Source: Pseudomonas mandelii (GTDB lineage Bacteria > Pseudomonadota > Gammaproteobacteria > Pseudomonadales > Pseudomonadaceae). Taken from it: a stretch of DNA of 64,000 bases. The notes under the pieces were generated by a model. It saw only the letters and a list, made by a program, of their open reading frames with translations, made no database searches and was not told the origin of the DNA. The stretch is taken from assembly GCF_006438925.1 (NCBI RefSeq), contig NZ_RCZA01000002.1, positions 434,001 through 498,000 of the forward strand, given 5' to 3'. Each line of letters starts with the position of its first letter. The stretch's first letter is position 1. Made by a program: the position numbers and the translations under genes. Below, one piece after another: positions 38,488 through 47,737 of the stretch.

Positions 38488-39090
38488 TTACAGCGCAGCA
38501 GCGTTCTCGGTCAGGTAAGCCGCGACGCCTTCGGTCGAAGCGGTCATGCCTTTGTCGCCTTTTTTCCAGTTGGCAGGGCAAACTTCGCCGTGCTCTTCGT
38601 GGAATTGCAGAGCGTCAACCAGACGGATCAGCTCTTCAATGTTACGGCCCAGCGGCAGGTCGTTGATGATCTGCGAGCGGACAACGCCTTTGTCGTCGAT
38701 CAGGAACGCGCCACGGAAAGCCACACCGCCTTCGGACTCAACGTCGTAGGCCTTGGCGATTTCGTGTTTCAGGTCGGCAGCCATGGTGTAGCGAACTTCG
38801 CCGATACCACCATTGTTGACCGGAGTGTTGCGCCAGGCGTTGTGGGTGAAGTGCGAGTCGATCGAAACGGCGATCACTTCAACGTTGCGTGCCTTGAAGT
38901 CAGACATGCGGTTGTCCAGAGCGATCAGCTCGGACGGGCAAACGAAGGTGAAGTCCAGTGGGTAGAAGAACACCAGGCCGTATTTGCCTTTGATGGCCGA
39001 CGACAGGGTGAAGCTGTCTACGATTTCGCCATTGCCGAGTACGGCCGGTACGGTGAAGTCAGGGGCTTGTTTGCCTACGAGTACGCTCAT
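38488..39090 (-). CDS. 2-Cys peroxiredoxin (AhpC/Tsa type)
   Basis: Thiol peroxidase of 200 residues reducing H2O2 and organic peroxides. Peroxidatic C51 in FVCPSE within the DFTFVCPSELIALD context, and resolving Cys in GEVCPANW (about 168). Length and motif order fit typical 2-Cys Prx of the PA3529 type. It lies opposite bfd, with a shared intergenic region that includes a Fur-like site, fitting an oxidative stress and iron neighbourhood. Confidence 0.92.
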   Translation of the reverse strand: MSVLVGKQAPDFTVPAVLGNGEIVDSFTLSSAIKGKYGLVFFYPLDFTFVCPSELIALDNRMSDFKARNVEVIAVSIDSHFTHNAWRNTPVNNGGIGEVRYTMAADLKHEIAKAYDVESEGGVAFRGAFLIDDKGVVRSQIINDLPLGRNIEELIRLVDALQFHEEHGEVCPANWKKGDKGMTASTEGVAAYLTENAAAL

Positions 39091-39346
39091 TGGATATCTC
39101 CTGGTGTAATAACGTGAAGAACCGGGCTCGCATCAGCCTGCCACCGTCAAGCGACAGCCCTGTGACACGAACCCCTTCGCAAGGACCGACCATCATACAC
39201 GGCGTTTTTGAGCTGTCCTCAACGGTTTTTCGCAGGCGGGTTAAAAATGCCGCCGCCACGGTTACTGGCAGATTGCCCTGGTGAAACCGTTCGTCAGTCA
39301 CGCCCGCTTATAACGCGAAGCTTTCAGAAAGCACTTTGACAATCAT

Positions 39347-39369
39347 TCTCGTTAACATTAAGATCCATC
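39347..39369 (+). promoter_or_regulatory. Fur-box-like site upstream of bfd
   Basis: Reverse complement reads AACGAGAATGATTGTCA, close to the Fur pattern AATGAGAATGATTATCA. It lies about 40 bases before the bfd start, in promoter position. bfd is iron-repressed in P. aeruginosa. Confidence 0.65.
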
Positions 39370-39403
39370 GCAATTGAGTCACAACCAGCGACGGTTTTCA
39401 CTT

Positions 39404-39622
39404 ATGTATGTCTGCCTCTGCACTGGCGTCACCGACGGTCAAATCCGCGAAGCAATCTATGAAGGTTGCTGCAGCTATAAGGACGTCCGTCAGGCCACCG
39501 GCGTTGCCAGCCAATGCGGTAAATGCGCCTGCCTTGCCAAGGAAGTGGTCCGCGAAACCCTGACTAAACTGCAATCGGCCCAGGCTGCAATTCCCTATCC
39601 TGTAGAGTTTACTGCCGCGTAA
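39404..39622 (+). CDS. bfd: Bacterioferritin-associated ferredoxin
   Basis: 72-residue [2Fe-2S] protein that docks on BfrB and reduces its ferric core to release iron. Cluster ligands are C-x-C near the N-terminus (CLCTG) and C-x2-C at QCGKCAC. The first ATG at 39404 is used; a second ATG lies two codons later-like but out of need. A Fur-like site upstream and bfrB downstream support the assignment. Terminator follows. Confidence 0.94.
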   Translation: MYVCLCTGVTDGQIREAIYEGCCSYKDVRQATGVASQCGKCACLAKEVVRETLTKLQSAQAAIPYPVEFTAA

Positions 39623-39638
39623 CTACCGTATTTCAAAG

Positions 39639-39665
39639 AACCGGACTTGATGTCCGGTTTTTTTA
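39639..39665 (+). terminator. Rho-independent terminator after bfd
   Basis: AACCGGAC, loop TTGAT, GTCCGGTTTTTTT. Separates bfd from bfrB, which therefore needs its own promoter in the AT-rich 39670-39800 region. Confidence 0.88.
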
Positions 39666-39821
39666 TACCTGAAAATCAACCGCTTACGCTCTAGACGCGG
39701 AACACAAACATTCTTATTCCGATTAATTTTCATTTAAGTTTCAATAACTTAGGTTTGACACTCTTAATTACGCGGCTCAAACTCGGCCTCATAGACAGCT
39801 AATAAAGGGCAGGACCCCATC

Positions 39822-40295
39822 ATGAAAGGCGACATTACAGTCATCCAGCATCTCAACAAGATCCTTGCCAATGAACTGGTCGCGATCAATCAATACTTCC
39901 TGCATGCACGCATGTACGAAGATTGGGGCTTGAACAAGCTTGGCAAGCACGAATACCACGAATCCATCGACGAGATGAAGCACGCGGACAAGCTGATCAA
40001 GCGCATCCTGTTCCTTGAAGGCCTGCCGAACGTCCAGGACCTGGGCAAGCTGCAGATCGGCGAACACACCAAGGAAATGCTTGAGTGCGACCTGCGTATC
40101 GAACGCACCGGTCATGCGGATCTCAAAGTGGCTATCGCTCATTGCGAAACCGTTGGCGACTTTGGTAGCCGTGAACTGCTTGAAGATATTCTTGAATCCG
40201 AAGAAGAACATATCGACTGGCTGGAAACCCAACTGGGTCTGATCGATAAAGTCGGTCTTGAGAACTATCTGCAATCGCAGATGGGCGAAGAGTAG
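39822..40295 (+). CDS. bfrB: Bacterioferritin BfrB
   Basis: Iron-storage protein of 157 residues forming a 24-mer. Ferroxidase residues E18, E51, H54 and E127/H130 (EEEHIDWLE) are present, and M52 (IDEMKHAD) is the axial haem ligand. RBS GGGCAGGACC upstream. Its stop codon TAG lies at the beginning of a REP-like sequence. Confidence 0.96.
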   Translation: MKGDITVIQHLNKILANELVAINQYFLHARMYEDWGLNKLGKHEYHESIDEMKHADKLIKRILFLEGLPNVQDLGKLQIGEHTKEMLECDLRIERTGHADLKVAIAHCETVGDFGSRELLEDILESEEEHIDWLETQLGLIDKVGLENYLQSQMGEE

Positions 40296-40470
40296 GAGCT
40301 GTGTAAGAGCTGTCGAGTGCAACGAGGCTGCGATCTTGGCGATGGCAGCGGCGACATCGACATAACTTATCAAGCGCAATAAAAAGCCCCGCTCCTCTTT
40401 CGAGGGCGGGGCTTTTTAGTTGCTGAGATCAAGAGATCGCAGCCTCGTTTCACTCGACAGCTCCTACAGG
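40294..40470. repeat. Split REP pair, family A, around a terminator
   Basis: Left unit TAGGAGCTG...GAGGCTGCGATCTT (40293-40337) and right unit GATCGCAGCCTCGTTTCACT...CTCCTACAG (40431-40470) are inverted copies about 95 bases apart, with the terminator at 40380-40418 between them. The left unit overlaps the last codon of bfrB. Confidence 0.75.
40380..40418. terminator. Bidirectional terminator between bfrB and grxD
   Basis: AAAAAGCCCCGC..., loop around CTTTCG, ...GCGGGGCTTTTT, flanked by A and T runs. Confidence 0.88.
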
Positions 40471-40476
40471 AGCGAA

Positions 40477-40818
40477 TCAGGCTTCGGTCTTGTTGGCAGC
40501 AGCAGCTTCGACAGCAGCCTTGATGGTGGTTTGCAGCGAACCGTCTGCAGCCATCTCGGTCATGATGTCGCTACCGCCGACCAGCTCACCGCCAACCCAC
40601 AGTTGCGGGAAGGTTGGCCAGTTGGCGTATTTTGGCAGGTTGGCGCGGATTTCCGGGTTCTGCAGGATGTCCACGTAAGCAAATTTTTCACCACACGCCA
40701 TCACGGCCTGCGCGGCTTTCGCGGAGAAGCCGCATTGCGGGGCATTCGGCGAGCCTTTCATGTAAAGCAGAATGGTGTTGTTAGCAATCTGCTCTTTAAT
40801 CGTTTCGATGATATCCAT
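40477..40818 (-). CDS. grxD: Monothiol glutaredoxin GrxD
   Basis: Grx4-type protein of 113 residues that carries a glutathione-ligated [2Fe-2S] cluster and passes it to targets. CGFS active site at C29 (APQCGFSAKA), then WPTFPQLWVGGELVGGSDI. Neighbour of bfrB as in P. aeruginosa PA3533. Confidence 0.95.
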   Translation of the reverse strand: MDIIETIKEQIANNTILLYMKGSPNAPQCGFSAKAAQAVMACGEKFAYVDILQNPEIRANLPKYANWPTFPQLWVGGELVGGSDIMTEMAADGSLQTTIKAAVEAAAANKTEA

Positions 40819-40915
40819 GGAGCACCTCGGCTGAACTTTCCGACTCAGGGGTCGGCACGGTGGCGCATTGTAACGGAAACCCGAGCACCCTGCTCGGTCT
40901 CCCCGACAGACTTGA

Positions 40916-43021
40916 TCAAGCCGCCGCCACGGTCACTGGCACACCGTTCAACACTGCATTGCCCGACAACTCATCGAGCTGACACTCGTCGGTCAAGTCA
41001 TTGGCGCTGGAACCCGGCTGACCACTGGCAATGGTCATCTGCACGCCCGGTCGCGCATGGCCCCAACCGTGCGGAAGGCTGACCACGCCTTTCATCATAT
41101 CCAGACTACCGAGCACTTCAACTTCAATCACACCGACCCGCGAACTGACCCGCACTCGCTGCCCGTCGTTGAGCCCACGGCTGGCCAGGTCATCCGGGTG
41201 CATCAGCAATTGATGGCGCGGTTTGCCCTTCACCAGACGATGATAGTTGTGCATCCACGAGTTGTTGCTGCGCACATGACGGCGGCCGATCATCAACAAC
41301 TCATCGGCCGCTGGTGCTTGCAAGGCTGCAAAACGCGCCAGGTCGGCAAGGATCGCTGGCGGCGCAGCCTGGACGCGCTGGTTGGCGGTTTTCAGGCGTG
41401 GCGCCAGGTTGGATTTCAGCGCCCCGAGATCGACACCATGCGGGTGATCGAACAAGGTCGCCAGCGACAATTTCTGTTCCGAAGCATCGCCATACAACCC
41501 CATCCGCAAGCCACGGTCGATCATCTGCGCTGGTGGGATCGTCGGTTTCAGCTCCTTGCCGGTCTTCGCAGCAAAGGCCTTGGCCAGCCCTACGAAGATT
41601 TCCCAGTCATGCAACGCACCTTCAGGCTTGGCCAGGATCGCGCGATTGAACCGGCTGACGTTACGCACCGCAAACATATTGAAAGTCGTGTCGTAATGAT
41701 CGTTTTCCAGGGCCGATGTGGACGGTAGGATCAGGTCGGCATAACGCGTGGTTTCATTGATGTACAGGTCGATGCTGACCATGAACTCCAACCCATCCAG
41801 CGCCTGTTCCAGTTGTCGGCCATTGGGCGTCGACAGCACCGGATTACCCGCCACGGTAATCAGCGCGCGGACCTGCCCTTCCCCTTCGGTAAGCATCTCT
41901 TCGGCCAGTGCCGAGACCGGCAGTTCTCCACCATATTCAGGACGCCCGGAGACCCGGCTCTGCCACAGATTGAAATGCCCACCGGAGGTGGACGCCACCA
42001 GGTCCACCGCAGGTTCGGTGCACAACGCCCCTCCAACGCGATCAAGATTACCGGTGACCAGATTGATCAGTTGCACAACCCAATGACACAAGGTGCCGAA
42101 CGCCTGGGTCGAGACACCCATGCGGCCGTAACAGACCGCTGTCGGCGCCGCCGCAAAGTCCCGCGCCAGTTGGCGGATCTGTTCGGCGGGCACCGCGCAC
42201 AGTGGGCTCATGGCCTCGGCGGTGAAATTCGCGACCGCCTCCCGCACCTCATTCAGACCGTCCACCGGCAAATGACTGTCGCGGGTCAGACCTTCAGCGA
42301 ACAAGGTATTGAGCAGTCCGAACAACAACGCGGCATCGCCACCGGGGCGCACGAATAGATGCTGGTCGGCAATCGCCGCGGTTTCGCTGCGGCGCGGATC
42401 GACCACCACCACTTTGCCGCCGCGGGCCTGAATCGCCTTCAAGCGCTTCTCCACATCCGGCACGGTCATGATGCTGCCGTTGGAGGCCAGCGGATTGCCG
42501 CCGAGGATCAGCATGAAATCGGTGTGATCGATGTCCGGGATCGGCAACAGCAAACCGTGGCCGTACATCAAATGGCTGGTCAGGTGATGGGGCAACTGGT
42601 CGACTGAGGTCGCGGAAAACCGGTTGCGGGTTTTCAACAGGCCGAGAAAGTAATTGCTGTGGGTCATCAACCCATAGTTGTGCACGCTGGGGTTGCCTTG
42701 ATAGACCGCCACCGAGTTCTGTCCGTGACGCTCCTGAATCGCCGCCAGACGTTCGGCTACAAGGTTGAAGGCGTCTTCCCACTCGATGGGTTGCCATTCA
42801 CTGCCGACACGTAGCATCGGCTGACGCAAACGATCCGGATCGCTCTGAATATCTTGCAGGGCGACGGCCTTGGGGCAGATGTGCCCGCGGCTGAATGTAT
42901 CCTGAGCGTCCCCCTTGATCGAAGTGATCTGCACCGCGCCTTCGACCTCGGTGGTTTCGATGGTCAGGCCGCAAATGGCTTCACACAGGTGGCACGCACG
43001 GTGATGGAGAGTCTTGGTCAT
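40916..43021 (-). CDS. Orphan molybdopterin oxidoreductase (DMSO reductase superfamily)
   Basis: Protein of 701 residues with no signal peptide, so cytoplasmic. N-terminal 4Fe-4S ligands C10, C13, C17 and C49 (RACHLCEAIC...GHICPKA), followed by formate-dehydrogenase-like molybdopterin domains (ILGGNPLASNGS; VVVVDPRRSETA) and a C-terminal molydopterin dinucleotide-binding domain (HPDDLASRGLNDGQRVRV). The metal-ligand position cannot be fixed by eye; the region is ATSVDQLPHH. No electron-transfer subunits or FdhD are encoded nearby. Substrate unknown. Confidence 0.75.
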   Translation of the reverse strand: MTKTLHHRACHLCEAICGLTIETTEVEGAVQITSIKGDAQDTFSRGHICPKAVALQDIQSDPDRLRQPMLRVGSEWQPIEWEDAFNLVAERLAAIQERHGQNSVAVYQGNPSVHNYGLMTHSNYFLGLLKTRNRFSATSVDQLPHHLTSHLMYGHGLLLPIPDIDHTDFMLILGGNPLASNGSIMTVPDVEKRLKAIQARGGKVVVVDPRRSETAAIADQHLFVRPGGDAALLFGLLNTLFAEGLTRDSHLPVDGLNEVREAVANFTAEAMSPLCAVPAEQIRQLARDFAAAPTAVCYGRMGVSTQAFGTLCHWVVQLINLVTGNLDRVGGALCTEPAVDLVASTSGGHFNLWQSRVSGRPEYGGELPVSALAEEMLTEGEGQVRALITVAGNPVLSTPNGRQLEQALDGLEFMVSIDLYINETTRYADLILPSTSALENDHYDTTFNMFAVRNVSRFNRAILAKPEGALHDWEIFVGLAKAFAAKTGKELKPTIPPAQMIDRGLRMGLYGDASEQKLSLATLFDHPHGVDLGALKSNLAPRLKTANQRVQAAPPAILADLARFAALQAPAADELLMIGRRHVRSNNSWMHNYHRLVKGKPRHQLLMHPDDLASRGLNDGQRVRVSSRVGVIEVEVLGSLDMMKGVVSLPHGWGHARPGVQMTIASGQPGSSANDLTDECQLDELSGNAVLNGVPVTVAAA

Positions 43022-43156
43022 GGCCAGTCTCTGTCTTGTTCTGGGCGGGCAATATCGGCCGCGGGAACAAAACTATGGCGCCAGACCCACGACTGCGCCA
43101 GCGACGTTCGTCTTGTGAATTGGCGACCATCAGGCCAGCCGATGACCGTTGGGGGA

Positions 43157-43447
43157 TCAGTTCGGCGGCGGTCTCGGCGGCGCCTGCAACTGGATCTCCT
43201 GGATGGTTTCGATCTGCTCTTGAGCGAGATGAACACCGGTGAGTTCGCCGATCAGCCGCCAGTGTTCGTCGAGCCCGGTGCTGATGGTTGCCATGCGGTC
43301 GATCATTCGCCGGCCGGCGGCCTTGGTCACTTCGTCTTCACTGCGCATCAACTCGAAGGACATCGAGGTCATGGACGCGGTGAGGTGGGTTAGCGAGCGA
43401 GCCGTGAGGCCGAGTAATTCCATTAACTGTCGTTCTTTCGATTCCAT
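43157..43447 (-). CDS. Small helical protein of unknown function
   Basis: Predicted cytosolic protein of 96 residues, almost entirely helical (LMELLGLTARSLTHLTASMTSMS; QEQIETIQEIQLQ) with a proline-rich end. AGGAAG lies 10 bases upstream of the ATG. It lies 135 bases downstream-opposed from the molybdopterin gene on the same strand and could be co-regulated. I do not recognise the family. Confidence 0.5.
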   Translation of the reverse strand: MESKERQLMELLGLTARSLTHLTASMTSMSFELMRSEDEVTKAAGRRMIDRMATISTGLDEHWRLIGELTGVHLAQEQIETIQEIQLQAPPRPPPN

Positions 43448-43861
43448 TCCGAAGGCTTCCTGCGTCGTTCGTGCGTTAGTTATAACCCGCCACTTTGCTT
43501 TAGCAAATGTTTCAGACCAGACACATCCCTCAATCCTGCGTACAAATGTTTCGAATGACAGGTCAGAAACCGACCGTTGCTACGCCTTCCCCGCCCCGTT
43601 TGATTGCAAAGCCCCGTGACCCCAGTGTACAAATGACGGGCTGCTGTCAGGAAACAGGCTTCAAAAGCGCTACTGCGGTCATCCCGTAGCCCCTCTGAAA
43701 TCCCCTAAAAACCGTAGCCCTATTGGTAAGACGCGACATTTAATTATAAGATCGCGCCTTCCCCTATTTCGTCGCCCCGTGCGGCTTACGCCGCAGGTCT
43801 CGCCCGTTTTTCAGTTAAACAAGGCTTTGAGTATCTGCGGTCTGTTGCAAAAAGGTAGTCA
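43448..43861 (+). promoter_or_regulatory. argF upstream region
   Basis: 414 bases without a convincing gene. A possible promoter is TTGGTA (43718) with TTATAA (43742) about 16 bases later. Some dyad-like pieces (TTTGCTTTAGCAAA at 43493) are present. ArgR control is expected from P. aeruginosa but I cannot pick a site by eye. Confidence 0.4.
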
Positions 43862-43864
43862 ATG

Positions 43865-44785
43865 ATGAGCGCAAGGCACTTTCTCTCCCTGATGGATTGC
43901 ACGCCCGAAGAGCTGGTCAGCGTGATCCGTCGAGGCGTTGAGCTCAAAGACCTGCGTAACCGCGGCGTACTGTTCGAGCCTCTGAAAAACCGCGTGCTCG
44001 GGATGATTTTCGAGAAGTCCTCGACCCGCACCCGTATTTCGTTCGAAGCCGGCATGATCCAGCTCGGTGGCCAGGCGATCTTCCTGTCGCCGCGCGACAC
44101 CCAACTGGGCCGTGGCGAGCCGATCGGCGACTGCGCGATCGTCATGTCGAGCATGCTCGACGCCGTGATGATCCGTACCTTTGCCCACAGCACCCTGACC
44201 GAATTCGCCGCCAACTCCCGCGTGCCCGTGATCAACGGCCTGTCCGATGACCTGCACCCGTGCCAGTTGCTGGCCGACATGCAGACGTTCCTCGAACACC
44301 GCGGTTCGATCCAGGGCAAAACGGTGGCCTGGATCGGCGACGGCAACAACATGTGCAACAGCTATATAGAAGCGGCGATCCAGTTCGACTTCCAGTTGCG
44401 CATCGCTTGCCCGGAAGGCTTTGAACCCAACCCTGAATTCGTGGCCAAGGCCGGTGATCGGGTCACCATCGTCCGCGATCCGAAGGATGCCGTACGCGGC
44501 GCCCACCTGGTCAGCACCGACGTCTGGACCTCCATGGGCCAGGAAGAGGAAACCGCCAAGCGCCTGAAACTGTTCGCGCCGTTCCAGGTCAACCGCGCCC
44601 TGCTCGACCTGGCGGCACCGGACGTGCTGTTCATGCACTGCCTGCCGGCCCACCGTGGCGAAGAGATCAGCGTCGACTTGCTCGATGACCAGCGCTCCGT
44701 CGCGTGGGATCAAGCCGAAAACCGTCTTCACGCACAAAAGGCCTTGCTCGAGTTTCTCGTCGAACCGGCGTACCACCACGCATGA
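43865..44785 (+). CDS. argF: Ornithine carbamoyltransferase (anabolic)
   Basis: Makes citrulline from ornithine and carbamoyl phosphate; 306 residues. Carbamoyl-phosphate motif [10 protein letters not shown] at about 45-54, ornithine loop [10 protein letters not shown] near 260. Start taken at 43865 (MSARHFLSL), as homologues begin MxARHFLS; an ATG one codon earlier also exists. ABC ATPase follows with a 4-base overlap, as in PA3537-PA3538. Confidence 0.95.
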   Translation: MSARHFLSLMDCTPEELVSVIRRGVELKDLRNRGVLFEPLKNRVLGMIFEKSSTRTRISFEAGMIQLGGQAIFLSPRDTQLGRGEPIGDCAIVMSSMLDAVMIRTFAHSTLTEFAANSRVPVINGLSDDLHPCQLLADMQTFLEHRGSIQGKTVAWIGDGNNMCNSYIEAAIQFDFQLRIACPEGFEPNPEFVAKAGDRVTIVRDPKDAVRGAHLVSTDVWTSMGQEEETAKRLKLFAPFQVNRALLDLAAPDVLFMHCLPAHRGEEISVDLLDDQRSVAWDQAENRLHAQKALLEFLVEPAYHHA

Positions 44786-45891
44786 GCCATCCATTACTGC
44801 TGAACCTGCGCAACCTCGCCTGCGGCTATCAAGACCAGCGCGTCGTGCAGAACCTCAACCTGCATTTGAATGCCGGCGACATCGGGTGCCTGCTGGGCTC
44901 TTCGGGTTGCGGCAAAACCACCACGCTGCGGGCGATTGCCGGTTTCGAACCGGTACACGAAGGTGAAATCCAGTTGGCGGGCGAGACGATCTCCCGCGCC
45001 GGCTTCACCCTCGCTCCGGAGAAACGCCGGATCGGCATGGTGTTCCAGGATTACGCACTGTTTCCGCATTTGAGCGTGGCCGAGAACATCGCCTTCGGGA
45101 TCCGCAAGCATCCGCAAAAGGATCGCGTCACCGAAGAATTGCTGGAACTGGTCAATCTGAAAAACCTCGGCAAGCGCTTCCCGCATGAGCTGTCCGGAGG
45201 TCAACAGCAGCGCGTCGCACTGGCCCGTGCCCTGGCGCCGGAACCGCAATTGCTGCTGCTCGACGAACCCTTTTCCAACCTTGATGGCGAGCTGCGACGC
45301 AAGCTCAGCCATGAGGTGCGCGATATCCTCAAGGCCCGTGGTACCAGCGCGATTCTGGTGACCCATGACCAGGAAGAAGCCTTCGCGGTGAGCGATCATG
45401 TGGGGGTTTTCAAGGAAGGTCGTCTGGAGCAGTGGGATACGCCCTACAACCTGTATCACGAACCGCTGACGCCCTATGTGGCCAGTTTCATAGGCCAGGG
45501 TTATTTCATTCGCGGTCAGTTGAGCAGCCCCGAATCAGTGCAGACCGAACTGGGTGAGTTACGCGGTAATCGTGCGTACACCTGGCCGGTTGGCGGTGCG
45601 GTGGATGTATTGCTGCGTCCGGACGATATCGTTTATGCACCGGACAGCACGTTGAAGGCCCGGATTATCGGCAAGTCTTTCCAGGGTGCGTCCACCTTGT
45701 ATCGCTTGCAGTTACCGACCGGCGCGCAGCTGGAGTCAATTTTCCCGAGCCATGCCGATCATCAGGTGGGAGCAGAGGTCGGCATTCGTGTCGCGGCTGA
45801 ACACCTGGTGCTGTTTCAGGCGTCGGGCAGTACGGCGGCGCAGATTCCGACAGTAGAGTCCGGTGTTCGGCGCTACAGCACTGCTAGCTGA
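44782..45891 (+). CDS. ABC transporter ATP-binding protein (Fe3+/polyamine/sulfate type)
   Basis: ATPase of 369 residues with Walker [10 protein letters not shown] (39-47), signature [15 protein letters not shown], Walker [13 protein letters not shown] and a C-terminal TOBE regulatory domain (about 280-360). Such subunits power ferric, molybdate or polyamine importers. Its ATG overlaps the argF stop (ATGA), so it is coupled to argF, but no permease or binding protein gene is near. Partner unknown. Confidence 0.85.
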   Translation: MSHPLLLNLRNLACGYQDQRVVQNLNLHLNAGDIGCLLGSSGCGKTTTLRAIAGFEPVHEGEIQLAGETISRAGFTLAPEKRRIGMVFQDYALFPHLSVAENIAFGIRKHPQKDRVTEELLELVNLKNLGKRFPHELSGGQQQRVALARALAPEPQLLLLDEPFSNLDGELRRKLSHEVRDILKARGTSAILVTHDQEEAFAVSDHVGVFKEGRLEQWDTPYNLYHEPLTPYVASFIGQGYFIRGQLSSPESVQTELGELRGNRAYTWPVGGAVDVLLRPDDIVYAPDSTLKARIIGKSFQGASTLYRLQLPTGAQLESIFPSHADHQVGAEVGIRVAAEHLVLFQASGSTAAQIPTVESGVRRYSTAS

Positions 45892-45905
45892 TACACACGG
45901 ATAAA

Positions 45906-45995
45906 TGTGGGAGCGAGCCTGCTCGCGAAGGCGGTGTATCAGTCGACACCCTCGTTAACTGACACGCAGCCTTCGCGAGCAGGCTCGCTCCCACA
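45906..45995. repeat. REP doublet, family B (GGGAGCGAGCCTGCTCGCGA type)
   Basis: Perfect 26-base arms (45906-45931 and 45970-45995) TGTGGGAGCGAGCCTGCTCG... inverted, with 38-base spacer. Shared with 62930 and 63786. Confidence 0.9.
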
Positions 45996-46006
45996 ATAGG
46001 TTTCGG

Positions 46007-46789
46007 TTAACCCAGCATTAGCGTTCCGCTTGCAACGAGCGTCGCATTCCCGCCGATTTTCACCCGATCCCGTTCCAGCCGACAGAACAACTCCCCGCCT
46101 CGAGCCGAATGCTGATAAGCCGTCAGGCTCGACTTGCCCAAACGTTTCGACCAGTACGGAATCAGGCTGCAATGGGTGGAACCGGTCACCGGGTCTTCGT
46201 TGATGCCGATCGCCGGCGCGAAGTAGCGGGAAACAAAATCATGCTTGTTGCCCCTGGCCGTGACAATTGCCCCCGGCCACGGCAGTTTCGCCAGTGCCGC
46301 CATGTCCGGCTGACATTCGAGCACCGCCTGCTCGGATTCCAGCACCACGAACAACTCGTTCGACCCCAGCACATCAACCGCTTCCACACCCAGCGCGCGC
46401 TCGACATCCAGGGTCACGCCCACTTCCGACGGAATGAGCGCCGGAAAATCCAGCCACAAGCGCTCACCCTCACGGCTCACGCTCAGCGGGCCGGACTTAC
46501 AGATGAAGTCCAGCCGCTCGACCGGTTCTTTATAGATTTCAAACAGAACGTAAGCGCTGGCCAGGGTCGCATGACCGCACAACGGCACTTCGGTGGCCGG
46601 GGTAAACCAGCGGATGTGCCAGCCCTGCCCTTCGCGCACCACGAAAGCGGTTTCGGCGAGGTTGTGCTCGGCGGCGATCTTCTGCATCAACTCATCGGCA
46701 AGCCAGGCATCGAGGCGATAGACCATCGCCGGGTTGCCACTGAACGGCCGATCACTGAACGCATCGACCTGATGAAACTCAAGCTGCAT
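46007..46789 (-). CDS. PhzF family isomerase/epimerase
   Basis: Cytosolic protein of 260 residues with the diaminopimelate-epimerase-like double-barrel fold. Opens QLEFHQVDAFSDRPFSGNPA, with the general-acid glutamate in EHNLAETAF (about 39-47) and GHATLASAY downstream. Real phenazine enzymes are not nearby, so this is a PhzF relative of unknown substrate. Position by PA3578 fits. Confidence 0.85.
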   Translation of the reverse strand: MQLEFHQVDAFSDRPFSGNPAMVYRLDAWLADELMQKIAAEHNLAETAFVVREGQGWHIRWFTPATEVPLCGHATLASAYVLFEIYKEPVERLDFICKSGPLSVSREGERLWLDFPALIPSEVGVTLDVERALGVEAVDVLGSNELFVVLESEQAVLECQPDMAALAKLPWPGAIVTARGNKHDFVSRYFAPAIGINEDPVTGSTHCSLIPYWSKRLGKSSLTAYQHSARGGELFCRLERDRVKIGGNATLVASGTLMLG

Positions 46790-46895
46790 AACCTTCTCCC
46801 TTTGTCAGGCCACCGAGCATGAAGCTGCCGACAACGCGGCACCAGTGACAGAGCCCGTCAATTTGCACCATACAGCGCCGGGCTGATAGTCCGCG

Positions 46896-47366
46896 TCAGG
46901 CACGGCCGATATCAGCGAACTTTGCCTGGGTATGTTCGGCCAGCACCGCGGGTGCCAATTCGACTTCCAGCCCTCGCCGCCCCGCACTGACAAAAATGCT
47001 GGCGAAGGGCTGAGCTGAATTATCGATAAAGGTGCGCAAGCGCTTTTTCTGTCCCAGCGGACTGATGCCGCCCAAGAGGTAACCGGTGGATCGCTGCGCA
47101 GCGGCAGGATCGGCCATTTCGACTTTTTTCACACCCGCAGCATGCGCCAGGCCCTTTAAGTCCAGACTTCCGACGACCGGCACCACGGCCACCAGCAATT
47201 CACCTTTCTCGCTGGCCGCCAGCAAGGTCTTGAACACCTGCGCCGGATCCAGCCCCAGCTTCTCCGCGGCCTCCAGCCCATAGGACGCTGCCTTCGGATC
47301 ATGTTCGTAACTGTGCACGCGATGTTCGGCACGAACTTTTTTCAACAAATCCAATGCGGGGGTCAT
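46896..47366 (-). CDS. ybaK: YbaK-type Cys-tRNA(Pro)/Cys-tRNA deacylase
   Basis: Editing factor of 156 residues that hydrolyses mischarged Cys-tRNA(Pro) in trans. Core motifs [10 protein letters not shown] (catalytic Lys in FKTL, about 43-52), [14 protein letters not shown] (about 95-108) and [18 protein letters not shown]. Length typical. Divergent from glpF. Confidence 0.9.
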   Translation of the reverse strand: MTPALDLLKKVRAEHRVHSYEHDPKAASYGLEAAEKLGLDPAQVFKTLLAASEKGELLVAVVPVVGSLDLKGLAHAAGVKKVEMADPAAAQRSTGYLLGGISPLGQKKRLRTFIDNSAQPFASIFVSAGRRGLEVELAPAVLAEHTQAKFADIGRA

Positions 47367-47566
47367 GACAGCTCCAGACTGGGCGACAGTAGAAAAATAC
47401 TGCGCTGGATTCTAGGTCATTGATCAATAAAAGGCTCTATTGCGGCGCTATTTCAAAGGCTTGGCGACGCCTTATGCCGTTCGTCCACCTTCGGCCTGCC
47501 GCGTGAACGATGCGGTCATTCATGTGACTAATAGTTCGATTGTGACTGATGGTTCACTTTCGACCT

Positions 47567-47595
47567 TTGACATCAGCGTTTCTTGTCTATATTTT
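47567..47595 (+). promoter_or_regulatory. Sigma-70 promoter candidate for glpF
   Basis: TTGACA (47567-47572), 17-base spacer, TATTTT (47590-47595). Half-sites of GlpR type (AGTTCGATT upstream at 47533; AATGTTC at 47617) flank it. 47367-47566 otherwise shows no gene. Confidence 0.6.
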
Positions 47596-47737
47596 TTCGA
47601 ATCTGAATACTGTACGAATGTTCCTATCGCAGCACCCAGCAGTAGGCCGAGAACAGGATGGGGATCCTGCCTCGGTGAAAATCGCGCTTTTGACCATGAT
47701 GCAAAAGCGCCAGACAACAACAAAAACGAGGTTTTCA

